DNA of 64,000 bases from Apostichopus japonicus (taxonomy: Eukaryota > Echinodermata > Holothuroidea > Aspidochirotida > Stichopodidae): positions 663,501-727,500 of the forward strand of contig NC_092567.1 of NCBI RefSeq assembly GCF_037975245.1, in the 5' to 3' direction. The position numbers and the translations under genes were made by a program. A model generated the notes under the pieces. The model ran no database searches. It saw nothing but the letters and a program-made list of their open reading frames with translations, and was not told the origin of the DNA. Below, piece by piece: positions 37,607-47,335 of this stretch (positions are counted from its first letter, which is position 1; each line of letters opens with the position of its first letter).

Positions 37607-40600
37607 CATGCGACACATATAATTTTAAAAACACGGCTTGGTTTAGCGGGCCTAGATAAGTGGTAATTCTGTTGCAACACGTGCGTAATACACTCTCATT
37701 GATAGTAATAGAAAGGATATATACGAATCTACTTCAGTGTAATCATTGTGATTGAGTGGTATATGGACGTAGGTTTTTGACACAAAGGTCCGGGATTCGA
37801 TTCATAACTTCGCCTGTTCATGTTGCATTGCAAGGACTCGCAGAAGCAAAAAATTATCTCACTTTGTTCCGATTTCTTAATTGTTCAATTTACTCATCCA
37901 ATTTTACTTTCAAGTTTAACTTTATATCGCAGAAGAAACTACGCACGGAGCTGGAAGTTGAATCATTTTGCTTCGTTCAGTTTTTACAGATAAAATTTTA
38001 CTGTACATTACGATCTGGTTTATGCTAACAAGTAAAAGTCATGGAAAGAAAACTCACAGTTTTTCAAGTCTAGAACATATCTGGAAGATATATTCTGGTA
38101 TGTCAAATATTTCATTGATGCTCAAGCTCCTAAGGAGACAAGAAGATGTAAGGTAGACGGGAATAGATTACATAAATACATAAATCTTACATAAGTCTTA
38201 CATAAATAATATATGACAAGTCATTTAGCCTCTGAAGAAGATCCTGCTAGGATCGAAACGTCAGGCCAACTGACTTTTACTATAGTGGGGACGCGTGTCT
38301 GTTCTCTGATACTATCTAAGCGGAGCGCGACCATGGGTTCGCGCGTAGCGCACAATAATTGTTTTTGGCAAATATACCTCCCAGATCGCCGGAAATAACA
38401 CTTCCCAGACCCAATGATGCTCCCAAACCTCCTTAAATTTTAGATCTCATGGCTTAGAAATTTGGTTCGGGGAAGTACATGGGCGTCTGCAGAAAAAAAT
38501 CAGGGAACAAATAATCCAAGTAGACTTTTGTATACGATGGGTCTGGGGTCCTCTCCCAGAAAACAATTATAGACTGCCGCATTTCATTTGCAAAATGCTT
38601 AATCCAACTGCGCCAAAGTGAAATACAGGGGAATTTGAAATGCAGCCTTTCGTCAAAACACGGTAAATCATGTCCCCACCACTGAAAAGGTTGATGGGGA
38701 CGCGTCCCGTTGTCCCCACCAGGATCTGCGCTCATGCACAGGGTCTTAAGTGGATAAGCAAATTGCTTTATTTTGATAAATAATATATATCAACAAACAA
38801 GGGTTTAAATCCATTGAATATCACCAAGTATTACACGTGTTATGTGCATTATGATTGATAAAATGGACTTACGCGACTTGGAGATTGTCGCAGTGGATGA
38901 AAAAATTGTCTAGATCTTCGAGTTGATTGTTCTTAACATCCCTGCAATGAAAAAAAAATCATGAATGTTATCACATATACGCTTAGCGAAAGGTGTATAA
39001 CATGTGATATCACCATGATTGCTTATGTTGTCATATTGACACATTAAGTTCATCGTTTACACAAGTGCAGATCCAATCATCCAACTTATATCAAATATTT
39101 TAAATTAAGTCGACATAAAATACGTGACAGACATTTAGGTTGTTTTATCTAAAGAAGACTACGATAAAGTAATGATGAACTGATATTTTTATATAAAATA
39201 AGATGCAGCCTATCCATTCGTTCCCTGCAAATTAACACTATAAGCAACAGCTGGGAAGTTTGATATGCTTCTTACAACTTCTCCAAACTCGGCGGAAGAA
39301 GGAATGACTTTTGTAAGTTGTTAGCACCGAAAACCCTGTAAGGAAAGTGAAAAAAAAAACAGTTGCCATTATCTTTTAGTCTTGCGTGAAGGGCGCTTGT
39401 GTTGTGTGTGTGTGAAACCATGTCAACTTAAATTCATGGACTGGTATAGGTATATAGATCTACTCAAAGCCGAAGCCATGTTGGAGCACGGCGGAGTCGT
39501 CACCTTCCGTTGTACATACCACTGTGCCCACTTATAACACCAAAATGTATACAAACAATCTCAAACTTGTTAAATCCCCTTTTAAGGCAGTTGATATGCC
39601 CTTCTCTAAACTGATAGTCCCCAAAATCTCAGAATTCCTGAAAAGGTGGCTACCTCATTCAAACTTAGAAAGAGCTATCTTTATACTATTCGTATTTCCA
39701 CTCTTCAAAAATAAATAAATGTAGTATTACAAAATCTTGATCTTTCTAGTAAATGCAATTGTAGTATATAGTATATTATATATGGACTTATACAACCTCG
39801 CATTCGCAAGATAATGCATTCATTACTTACAAGAATTTCAGCTTCGTAAACTGTTCGAAATATTTCGTTGGGACGCAATTAATTTTATTGTCAGAAAGGA
39901 CCCTGTTGAAAAAAAAAAAATTGTATAAACTTATTAGTAAATTGTGTATTCCAACATGAGGGAATTCGACAAATGAAAAAAATACGGGTCACTTGATTGA
40001 TAAGCAAAGATTTATGTGGCCTTATATTTTTCTGGTGGTGTGGCTATATATACTAACACAAATGAATAACATGCATATATTGCTCAACCTACGTTTACCA
40101 ATACATGCAATCATCGATTGGAAGAGATTTATATAATTTAAATCATAGTGATTTAGAAAATCCAGAATAATGGAAGTGCCCAATGTAAAACAGAGCATTA
40201 AATATCATTAGAATAGAATGAAAGTAACGACTCATTGCTTGAAAGGGACATGAAAAACTTGTTTCATGATTTCTCACTCGTCAGGTATGCGACCATGTTA
40301 AAGTATGTCATTTGAATTTTGTGTTTCTGAGTTTGGTATGTAGCAATTTTTATTTTGAATGCCTGCAATTCAACATCAACTCAGAGAGTTGGTTAAGCGT
40401 TGATTCAAAGGGTGTCTATAGATAAGAAAATATTATTTCCTGTAGGCATAGCTTGCAACGTGTTGTGGTGTTGCTGTATGGCTTGGAGTGTTTGAATATA
40501 TTCCCATTAATACCCAAACTTGATTTGTCTATCCTTGAGTGACCAGACAAGTTTGCTTAGTTCAGTTTCGTTCCTATTGTGCTGGTGTGTGAATTAGCTT

Positions 40601-43600
40601 TTACTCTACAATTGCATTGTTTGGTTGGTGGTCTGTTATGGTTGTTGATAATAGATTTGTTGTGAGCATCGATTCTGTTTTTCATGTTTGGCATGCAGCT
40701 GTAACTAAGTATCACTGTGTTCTAATCTATGACAACTAGGAAAAATATTTTCACACGTATATGGAATTATGTACAAATTGATTTTGTAGCTATCGAACTC
40801 TTAAGACCGGATCAAGTCCATTAAGGTTTAGTTGACTAACTGCATAGCCACGTACGGCTAGAGACGTTTACGTCGTGTTATCTATAGAAACAATTTGCAA
40901 TTCCTTGGAGAGTGCCAACAATGTACATTCTTACCCAGCGTTCAAATCATTTGCTCATATCGAGTCAAATGCACTCCAAAAAACGCAACTACTCAAACAA
41001 GACCGCATACCTCCGTATTCCAAATCAACTATCGGTGAAGACATTTGCATGATACTGAATAGTTTGTTTGTTTCCGTATACCTCCGTATAACAAATCAAC
41101 TATCCGGTGAAGACATTTGCCTGGCATTGAATAGTGGTTTTGTTTCCGCATACCTCCGTATAACAAATCAACTATCGGTGAAGACATTTGCATGATACTG
41201 AATAGTTGGGTTTGTTTCCGTATACCTCCGTATAACAAATCAACTACCCGGGGAAGACATTTGCCAGGCATTGAATAGTGGTTTTGTTTCCGCATACCTC
41301 CGTATAACAAGTCAACTATCGGTGAAGACATTTGCATGATACTGAATAGTTGGGTTTGTTTCCGTATACCTCCGTATAACAAATCAACTATCCGGTGAAC
41401 ACATTTGCCTGGCATTGAATAGTGGTTTTGATTCCGCATACCTCCGTATAACAAGTCAACTATCGGTGAAGACATTTGCATGATACTGAATAGTTGGGTT
41501 TGTTTCCGTATACCTCCGTATAACAAATCAACTATCCGGTGAACACATTTGCCTGGCATTGAATAGTGGTTTTGATTCCGCATACCTCCGTATAACAAAT
41601 CAACTATCGGTGAAGACATTTTTTTAGTATAGTTTTTGGTTTTTCTATTTGTTTTCTTTCTTTGGTTGGACTCTCTTAAAGGAATCTTGCTTGCGTAGTT
41701 GAAACATTTAATGTGCAATCCATAAGATTGCTACATAATATATATCTTGCCCCCGTCTATGACAGTATTCACAAACACTTACATGGCCGTCACGTTTGAT
41801 GGCATATTTCGTGGCAAGGCGAGCAAATTTTGATTCTCACAATCAACCTTTGCTCCTCCATATGAACAAGTGCAGATTCCTGTTGGTCCACACACCGGAA
41901 CGTCTGTCGGAATATCAATGTACAAAACGTTTAAATTATAAATGACAGTAAATCGCTTTCTAATTCTGGTTAATCAAGGAGTAGGTGTTTCTCTTTGTTT
42001 TCATCTGACGAACTTATTGCCTTCAATATTCTCTGATTCCATCACCTACCCATTTTTTTCTGCATTATACTTCAGGGAAGTCTTTTCTGCAGCTGGAAGA
42101 CTCGGTTTAGTGTAATGCAATTCGTGCTTGTTGTTCTATGATGCGGCTGATACAAATATACCCTTTATAATTCGTAATGGTCCTTTGGTAAAAGTAACGG
42201 TATTAAATAAGACTAATGCCTTGATAGACTAAACTCAGAAAAGAAAACTTAAATAGCAGTAACGTTCTTTTTTGTTGCTATTTCTCATGTTAGTGCTATT
42301 ATAATGCACTTCAAACAGTTCGTATTCAGTTTTGACATGTACAGAAGTATTACGACAAGGGTTTCTATTAAACCATTCCGCCGTTCAATGACATGAGTGC
42401 CGCATAATTGGGAAGAAAAAAAAGTCTAATGGAAATTGACTTTGTAATTTGCGATGCATTGTCGTGTCACGGATGTCTTATTTTTGTATTCCAATGAACA
42501 ATAAAAATCGGCCACCACTTCAGTAATCCACCAATTTAAAAACAACAATCAGATATATAGCATATGATTACACTCTAAGAACTACTTCTTCGCGGTAAAC
42601 GCTGAGAATTTTACCAAAATTTGTTAAATTATGTTATGAATGTGTAGAAGTGATGACCATTTGTGATCTGAAATGCCGAATGTATTTTGTTCTGTTACTT
42701 GTAAGTACATCCTATACACTACTTGTTCATGTCTATGGTACATAAATCATATGTTTAGCACTGATTCCAATTTACCTAATGAGCAGTTTGAAATAAGGCC
42801 TACGTTTTCCATATGGCCTGGGCCTATTACCAGCTCTTCATGGCCCTGTGTATCTACCTCTTAAACTATCCCTCCAAATATATCAAAAGGGCTTATTCCA
42901 TGCATGGCTGGTAGCCACACTGGCAACTCTCTTGCAATTACAAAACCAAATGTATAGCCTACTGTTTCATATACAGGATTTTGTATGGGAATGACCCAAC
43001 TGTTTCTTCGCAAAACATCATGATGATCATACTAAAACAAAACAAAAAATATACCAAACAAGGGTTGGTTGCTGGTTTAGATGCAAGACAAAAGAGCTTA
43101 ATCAATATCTTAAGTAAAAATTGTTACAGGGATTAGTTTAGTTGGAAATAGTGGCTTCTGTGAAACATTATGACTGTTTTACATCAGTGTCCGCTCTCTA
43201 TTAAGAACTGAATATCTTTCTTAACCCTCGTAGCAGAATTTCTCTGAACATATGGATTTTTCAAACAATAAACTTAAAGTAAGAGGCATTTCTTCTAACT
43301 TTCAAGCGATATTTTGAGTTGCATTTGCTAAATGTTGAATACTGTTTTATTCTAAACTCTCATACCAATATCATTCATTAAATTGGCTAGGTAATTCTCA
43401 TTTATAAGGCGTATTAATTTCTAAATTTGTTTGAGATTTCAATATAGTTGTTGACTGACTTTACTATGCTATTATGAAAGGTGTCTGGGCTACGAAAGTG
43501 TTTGTATTTTTCCCCCTGAAAGTTGAATCATACATACCTGGAACGCTTAATTTATTTTTAACCAGAGTAGACTGAAGTGACTAAGTTGCTTTATTGAACA

Positions 43601-44637
43601 TTGTCTATATTTCTCACCATTGAGCTTACCATACTGGAAGAAATTGACGAGGGATGTATTTAGAAGATTTAACTGCCGAGACAAATTGCAACCAGGCTCT
43701 CTCAGTTACCATTACTGTTTCTTGTCACAAAAACACATGAATTAGCAGTTAGAAAAACTGTAAAAAGTGATAGACAGGACTTGAAATGGGACTTGAATTA
43801 ATTAAAAAGGGTCAAGGCAGCAAGGTATCTCAGCTTTTTAAGTTACAACAGTCGAGTTTTACGGTGTACAACTTTTCTTTTCCTGTGTTTCCCTGACACA
43901 AATTTTCACCTGCCCTTAATTCCGTTCTAAAAATCTCCATTCCCATCATATTAATTAGTCACTTTAAATTTAAAAAAAAAAACATTTTGAGAGAAAAGGC
44001 GGAGCGGCGAATAACCCTATCCTTTGCATAGTAGCTAGTAACGCAGTTCGCGTTTATAACTAATTCTTGTCTCCAATGCCATGCAATTTTATAATAACAC
44101 TATCCTTTGCATAGTAGCTAGTAACGCAGTTTACCATGCAATTTTATAATAACGCTATCCTTTGCATAGTAGCTAGTAACGCAGTTCACGTGTATAACTA
44201 ATTCTTGTCTCCAATGTCATGCAATTTTATATTGATACGAACCCTTACCGTTGTTATCAGGTCGTACCTGAAAATGTACGGTCAGACTGACTTTTGCCGT
44301 AGAAATCAACTTTGAGAATCTTCGAGAAAAAGGAAAGCGACGAGTAACACTCACCTTTGCATAGTAGTAATAAGTTCAGTTTAAGTGTACTACTATTCCT
44401 TTTTTTTTTCTATTGAGGCCTATTCCTGACAAACATTTCCAGTTGTCTTTAATTCCATTCTCCCAATGTCTTTCCCCCTTCCTTTTGATTAGTCCCTGTT
44501 GCACATAAAAGGAACCATATCCTTTATAAATAGGTCTTACCTGACAATGGACAGTCATCTTGAGTAGCGATAACTTGAGTCATTCGCTGCAGGCAGCCAA
44601 ACATGAGGAAGAAATACAGATACAGCATCATGTACAT
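25077..44637 (-). CDS. LRR / cysteine-rich / multi-pass membrane receptor-like protein, 19 exons
   Basis: Exons in transcription order (high to low): 44637-44541, 41903-41783, 39902-39831, 39335-39276, 38941-38873, 38129-38058, 37310-37239, 37059-36985, 36336-36265, 33800-33729, 33380-33309, 32395-32243, 31439-31371, 30512-30432, 29710-29639, 28027-27840, 27608-26077, 25672-25531, 25207-25077. All borders are GT-AG, all phases agree, and the product is 1,073 residues. Order: signal peptide (1-30), LRR N-terminal cap (about 33-73), 14 LRRs (73-410), GCC2/GCC3-like cysteine-rich region (411-655), about eight membrane segments (655-1030), cytoplasmic tail. The membrane part lacks the E/DRY and NPxxY marks of rhodopsin-like LGRs. 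It resembles uncharacterised GCC2/GCC3 membrane proteins of marine invertebrates and protists with a WWE..RK motif. A role as a surface pattern or ligand receptor is inference. No symbol is warranted. Confidence 0.88.
25531..25672 (-). CDS. LRR receptor exon 18: last two membrane segments
   Basis: It encodes LAALWTIFFNMLVAAVPAP, then ADILVTFLVILNTSVIFIAL, two hydrophobic helices separated by a short polar loop (ESFSGDIQ). The acceptor CAG at 25,673 joins in phase 0 to YYLQ of exon 17, and the donor is CTAG/GTAAGTC. Confidence 0.85.
26077..27608 (-). CDS. LRR receptor exon 17: cysteine-rich ectodomain and most membrane segments
   Basis: The 1,532-base exon encodes further GCC2/GCC3 modules (CKICNPGTF, CLVCPTGTNKD, CEFCSQEGVQC), then DYYWNWSY and C-rich GNCAQGYTGWMCTTCDKNFF. 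Membrane segments follow: LELSIITIALVLFLFFLF, FPYFVMLCAILLIAAVNL, ILTLLVLILFVTYTSTC, YVVALPAVLCFLL, and SITITLTLAVVFLSLHISF. Between the last two lies FWYWEIIELIRKVSQ, a motif kept in protist and invertebrate GCC2/GCC3 membrane proteins. The open frame extends 61 bases into the upstream intron, so the ATG at 27,669 is not a real start. Confidence 0.92.
27840..28027 (-). CDS. LRR receptor exon 16: linker into the cysteine-rich region
   Basis: The exon follows the last repeat and encodes TCQPPSTPMVLNVRSEA, then CTSCPTGTYGKLLGWES and CHACPKG. The C-x2-C-x-x-GTY-x(n)-C-x2-C pattern is that of GCC2/GCC3 (ephrin-receptor-like) modules. Phase 1 at its end joins exactly to GGFYQ in exon 17. Confidence 0.85.
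29639..39902 (-). CDS. LRR receptor exons 3-15: leucine-rich repeats, mostly one per exon
   Basis: Thirteen exons encode 14 repeats. Nearly all are 69-81 bases, and phase 2 is kept across the joins. Examples: VLSDNKINCVPTKYFEQF (exon 3), SLSINEIFDIPEYIFQIC (exon 6), LATNNVHRIWKHSFAGL (exon 7), KLGSNNILALPPTLLRNC (exon 9), DISWNGLTEIPEMFFGN (exon 10). Exon 4 is only 60 bases and gives a shortened repeat. Exon 12 (153 bases) holds two repeats, DLGNNDLEEIPKGLF and LLLCGNKLNTLPKGLF. Single-LRR exons of this size are also typical of LGR and related receptors. Confidence 0.87.
34124..35710. repeat. 159-bp satellite, ten near-identical copies, in LRR receptor intron 9
   Basis: ATGAGTGCGAATAATAC recurs at 34,124, 34,283, 34,442, 34,601, 34,760, 34,919, 35,078, 35,233, 35,392 and 35,551. 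The period is 159, except one unit of 155 that lacks one AAAC. Copies differ at only a few sites (GACCGG/GACCGC, CGACC/CGATC). Each unit contains AACAAACAAACAAA and TTTAGGCTAGGCCTATTATG. Confidence 0.96.
37537..37605. repeat. AT dinucleotide microsatellite
   Basis: An interrupted (AT)n run lies in intron 6 of the LRR receptor gene; the central uninterrupted part is about 40 bases. Confidence 0.9.
37742..37806 (+). mobile_element. tRNA-derived SINE head (degenerate)
   Basis: The stretch has a tRNA-like internal promoter: TTGAGTGGTATATGGACGT in the position of an A box, and GGTCCGGGATTCGATTCA as a B box (GGTTCGANNC type), 30 bases apart. Acceptor-stem pairing is poor, so it reads as a SINE head and not a functional tRNA. 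Confidence 0.5.
38222..38270 (+). other. Retroelement-type motif with hammerhead-like core
   Basis: CTGAAGA at 38,232-38,238 matches the hammerhead CUGANGA box. An extra A follows, then the helix GATCC-TGCTA-GGATC (38,240-38,254), GAAA (38,255-38,258) and CGTC. GCCT (38,228-38,231) can pair with AGGC (38,263-38,266). Penelope-like retroelements are known to carry hammerhead motifs. The strand with the cleavage site was not found, so activity is doubtful. Confidence 0.35.
38280..38745. mobile_element. GC-rich dispersed element remnant
   Basis: GGGGACGCGTG near 38,288 and GGGGACGCGTCCCG near 38,697 border a GC-richer block with TCCCCACCACTGAAAAGG, which contrasts with the AT-rich intron. It looks like a non-autonomous DNA element, but clean terminal repeats could not be defined. 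Confidence 0.3.
41030..41620. repeat. 144-bp satellite made of two related half-units, in LRR receptor intron 2
   Basis: GCATGATACTGAATAG recurs at 41,047, 41,190, 41,334 and 41,478. Each 144-base unit has two diverged halves of about 72 bases, both with CATACCTCCGTATAACAA / GTATACCTCCGTATAACA-type cores and GTGAAGACATTTGC. 144 is 48 codons, which explains a 229-codon minus-strand open frame of repeated IVDLLYGG words. I do not regard it as a gene. Confidence 0.92.
41783..41903 (-). CDS. LRR receptor exon 2: LRR N-terminal cysteine cap
   Basis: The exon encodes VPVCGPTGICTCSYGGAKVD, then CENQNLLALPRNMPSNVT. The C-x6-C-x-C-x8-C spacing (the last step being TCSYGGAKVDC) and the following L-x-x-L-P are the LRRNT pattern that caps extracellular LRR solenoids. 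The DDC from exon 1 lies directly before it. Confidence 0.85.
44011..44240. repeat. Three tandem copies of about 50-85 bp in LRR receptor intron 1
   Basis: CTATCCTTTGCATAGTAGCT-type blocks with GTAACGCAGTT occur at about 44,029, 44,100 and 44,155, each followed by CATGCAATTTTATA. The middle copy is shorter, having lost the TAACTAATTCTTGTCTCC part. A fainter copy (CCTTTGCATAGTAG) lies at 44,352. Confidence 0.85.
44541..44637 (-). CDS. LRR receptor exon 1: signal peptide
   Basis: Starting at the ATG at 44,637 the exon reads MYMMLYLYFFLMFGCLQ, a hydrophobic signal core, then a short polar stretch to DDCPLS. Two further ATGs at 44,631 and 44,628 would give nearly the same signal, so the exact start is uncertain. 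The exon ends CAG/GTAAGA at 44,541 in phase 1. Confidence 0.8.
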
Positions 44638-45329
44638 CACATAAACGCTTTTAAAAGTACTCAGATGGGAGCCTTTTTCAAAATATCATTCCACGGGTTG
44701 CAATCGCCTTTGGTAATGATCATGGGTTTCGTTTTACTCCGTGTACTTGGGAAGTATAGAACGGAACAGAGCATGTGAAAACACAAGGGGAACACGTTAC
44801 TTCACCAACGATGAGTAAACTTTGAAAACAATACGAAAAAGGAAAAAAAAAAGAAATTTGTAGCGGTGTCAGAATGATACATCGCAAAAACAGCAGTTAC
44901 AATATTACTACAAACTCATTTGCCTGTTTAAACAACACAACAGGTATTTATCAGAGCCTTTGTCAACCGAAAGTCAAAACTTACAATACAATAACGACCC
45001 CCTAAACAACAGAACAAGAAAAGGAAGTTAAAATCGAGTGCGACACGACACCGCCACGCATGATAGCTTCATGTGCACTTATCTTGCAAACTGTAACAAT
45101 CCCAGCCAACAGACGGTAGATCATGGTCTGTCCTATACAGACATATTCCCTATGAACGCGGTAAAGTATGCATGGGTTTGCTTAAAAGACAAGTTATACA
45201 GTGGTTCGGGTCTAATTAACGTATACGAGTATCATTATAATATAAATTTCCCTTGATTTATAGTACAGTTTTCTTTTGATTATAAACAATCTTGAAATGG
45301 AAGCCACCCGACGTGGAAGGTGTAATCCA

Positions 45330-45578
45330 TTAGCACTTGCGGGTTTCTCCCACATTTTTGGTCGCGTAAGCGTCGTAAATATAACTGCTGGTTATATGAT
45401 TATCATATAAGTTATAACGTATTTGGATGATTTCACCTTGTTTCGTTATCCTCTTCATTGGACGACCTAAGTTGCATCTGATTTGATAGTGTCCTCGCGA
45501 ATAGGGGTTATCTACACGAATGATGAAACTACACAGGAGAAGGAAGGCGAAAATATATTCAACGTTAAGCGAGATCAA
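45330..45578 (-). CDS. Possible small secreted protein (82 codons), unrecognised
   Basis: The open frame begins MISLNVEYIFAFLLLCSFII, a convincing signal-peptide shape, followed by a polar, basic mature part of about 60 residues with two cysteines (CNLGRP and the final C) and a RITKQGEI segment. It could also be the first exon of a longer gene. I see no homology and no clear promoter. It lies between the LRR receptor start and the 51-bp array, on the same strand as the receptor. Confidence 0.3.
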   Translation of the reverse strand: MISLNVEYIFAFLLLCSFIIRVDNPYSRGHYQIRCNLGRPMKRITKQGEIIQIRYNLYDNHITSSYIYDAYATKNVGETRKC

Positions 45579-45703
45579 AGCTGAAGTTTAGAAGGTCATG
45601 ATATCAGCTGGTTATGACGTCATTTGATGATACGAGTTGTGTTGTAAGCAGTATTTTTCATTGAAATCCGGTTGATAATGAAGCATGCTCACACTAGACA
45701 AGG

Positions 45704-46735
45704 ACAGCATAGATCAGTGGTAGGCTCTACATATTGCCATTTAATTCGTATTTATCAGCATAGATCAGTGGAAGGCTCTACGTATTGCCATTGAACTCGT
45801 ATTTATCAGCATAGATCAGTGGTAGGCTCTACGTATTGCCATTGAATTCGTATTTATCAGCATAGATCAGTGGTAGGCTCTACGTATTGCCATTGAACTC
45901 GTATTTATCAGCATAGATCAGTGGTAGGCTCTACGTATTGCCTTTGAATTCGTATTTATCAGCATAGATCAGTGGTAGGCTCTACGTATTGCCATTGAAT
46001 TCGTATCTATCAGCATATATCAGTGGTAGGCTCTATACGTATTACCACTGAATCCGTATTTATCAGCAGAGATCAGTGGTAGGCTCTACTTATTGCCATT
46101 GAATTCGTATCTATCAGCATAGATCAGTGGTAGGCTCTACGTATTGCCATTGAATTCGTATTTATCAGCATAGATCAGTGGTAGGCTCTATACGTATTGC
46201 CATCGAATTCGTATTTATCAGCATAGACCAGTGTTAGGCTCTACGTATTGCCATTGAATTCGTATTTATCAGCATGGATCAGTGGTAGGCTCTACGTATT
46301 GCCATTGAATTCGTATCTATCAGCATATATCAGTGGTAGGCTCTATACGTATTACCACTGAATCCGTATTTATCAGCAGAGATCAGTGGTAGGCTCTACT
46401 TATTGCCATTGAATTCGTATTTATCAGCATAGATCAGTGGTAGGCTCTACGTATTGCCATTGAATTCGTATTTATCAGCATAGATCAGTGGTAGGCTCTA
46501 CGTATTGCCATTGAATTCGTATCTATCAGCATAGATCAGTGGTAGGCTCTACGTATTGCCATTGAATTCGTATTTATCAGCATAGATCAGTGTTAGGCCC
46601 TACGTATTGCCATTGAATTTGAATCTATCAGCATAGATCAGTGGTAGGCTCTACGTATTGCCATTGAATTCGTATTTATCAGCATAGATCAGTGGTAGGC
46701 TCTACGTATTGCCATTGAATTTGTATGTAAATCTG
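45704..46735. repeat. 51-bp satellite, about 20 copies
   Basis: The unit runs from AGCATAGATCAGTGGTAGGC through TCTACGTATTGCCATTGAAT to TCGTATTTATC, with a 51-base step (45,706, 45,757 and so on). A variant pair with TCTATACGTATTACCACTGA next to AGCAGAGATC occurs near 46,030 and again near 46,330, about 300 bases apart, so a block of about six units was duplicated. Confidence 0.95.
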
Positions 46736-46739
46736 GAGA

Positions 46740-47335
46740 AGGTTAGTAGTTTGGATTTTTATATTCTGTTTACATTTTTTCTTAATACATCCTATATTTT
46801 ATTTAACTTTGGTGGTGAAATTTATAAAAAGAGACTATGATTTCAAAAACTAATTTCCAATTGAATCAATCAATTAGCCTAGTTACGCATAGGGATAAGT
46901 ATTGTAACAAATAATATTGTCACAAAACACCATATTTCGTAACGACCCAGTTTTTTTATACAAAATTCAACCTTTTTGTAAACTGGCCGATTACAAGTTT
47001 TGTACCACGAAAGGGCGTTACTAAAGGATGGTCTCCAGTGTCATAATAAGAAGAGAAAAGTTATTCTGTATGAAATATATAATGGACCAGTTTTGTGTAT
47101 TGTTATATATATACTTTATTACCACACGTCAACATCTTACATAGTTAGCTGCTCTATCATTCGAGTTTATGACTTCCACGTGACCATTACATTAAATGAC
47201 ACCAGCTCAGGTATAGCAGAGATTCCCTAGCGCCTCATTCTCATATGTCAATCAATGTACTGCAAAATGAGACATAGGCTTATTAACCATTTTAATGGGA
47301 ATATACAATATTTGATGTTGGTGACATTTATTCTC
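46740..47335. other. No supported gene
   Basis: AT-rich single-copy-looking sequence lies between the 51-bp array and the inverted arm. The 76-codon open frame at 47,000 has no recognisable features. Confidence 0.5.

Noticed and set aside
41029-41718. 229-codon minus-strand open frame with IVDLLYGG repeats
   Set aside because: It arises from a 144-bp satellite. Although on the receptor strand, exons 1 and 2 join perfectly without it and it has no LRR consensus.
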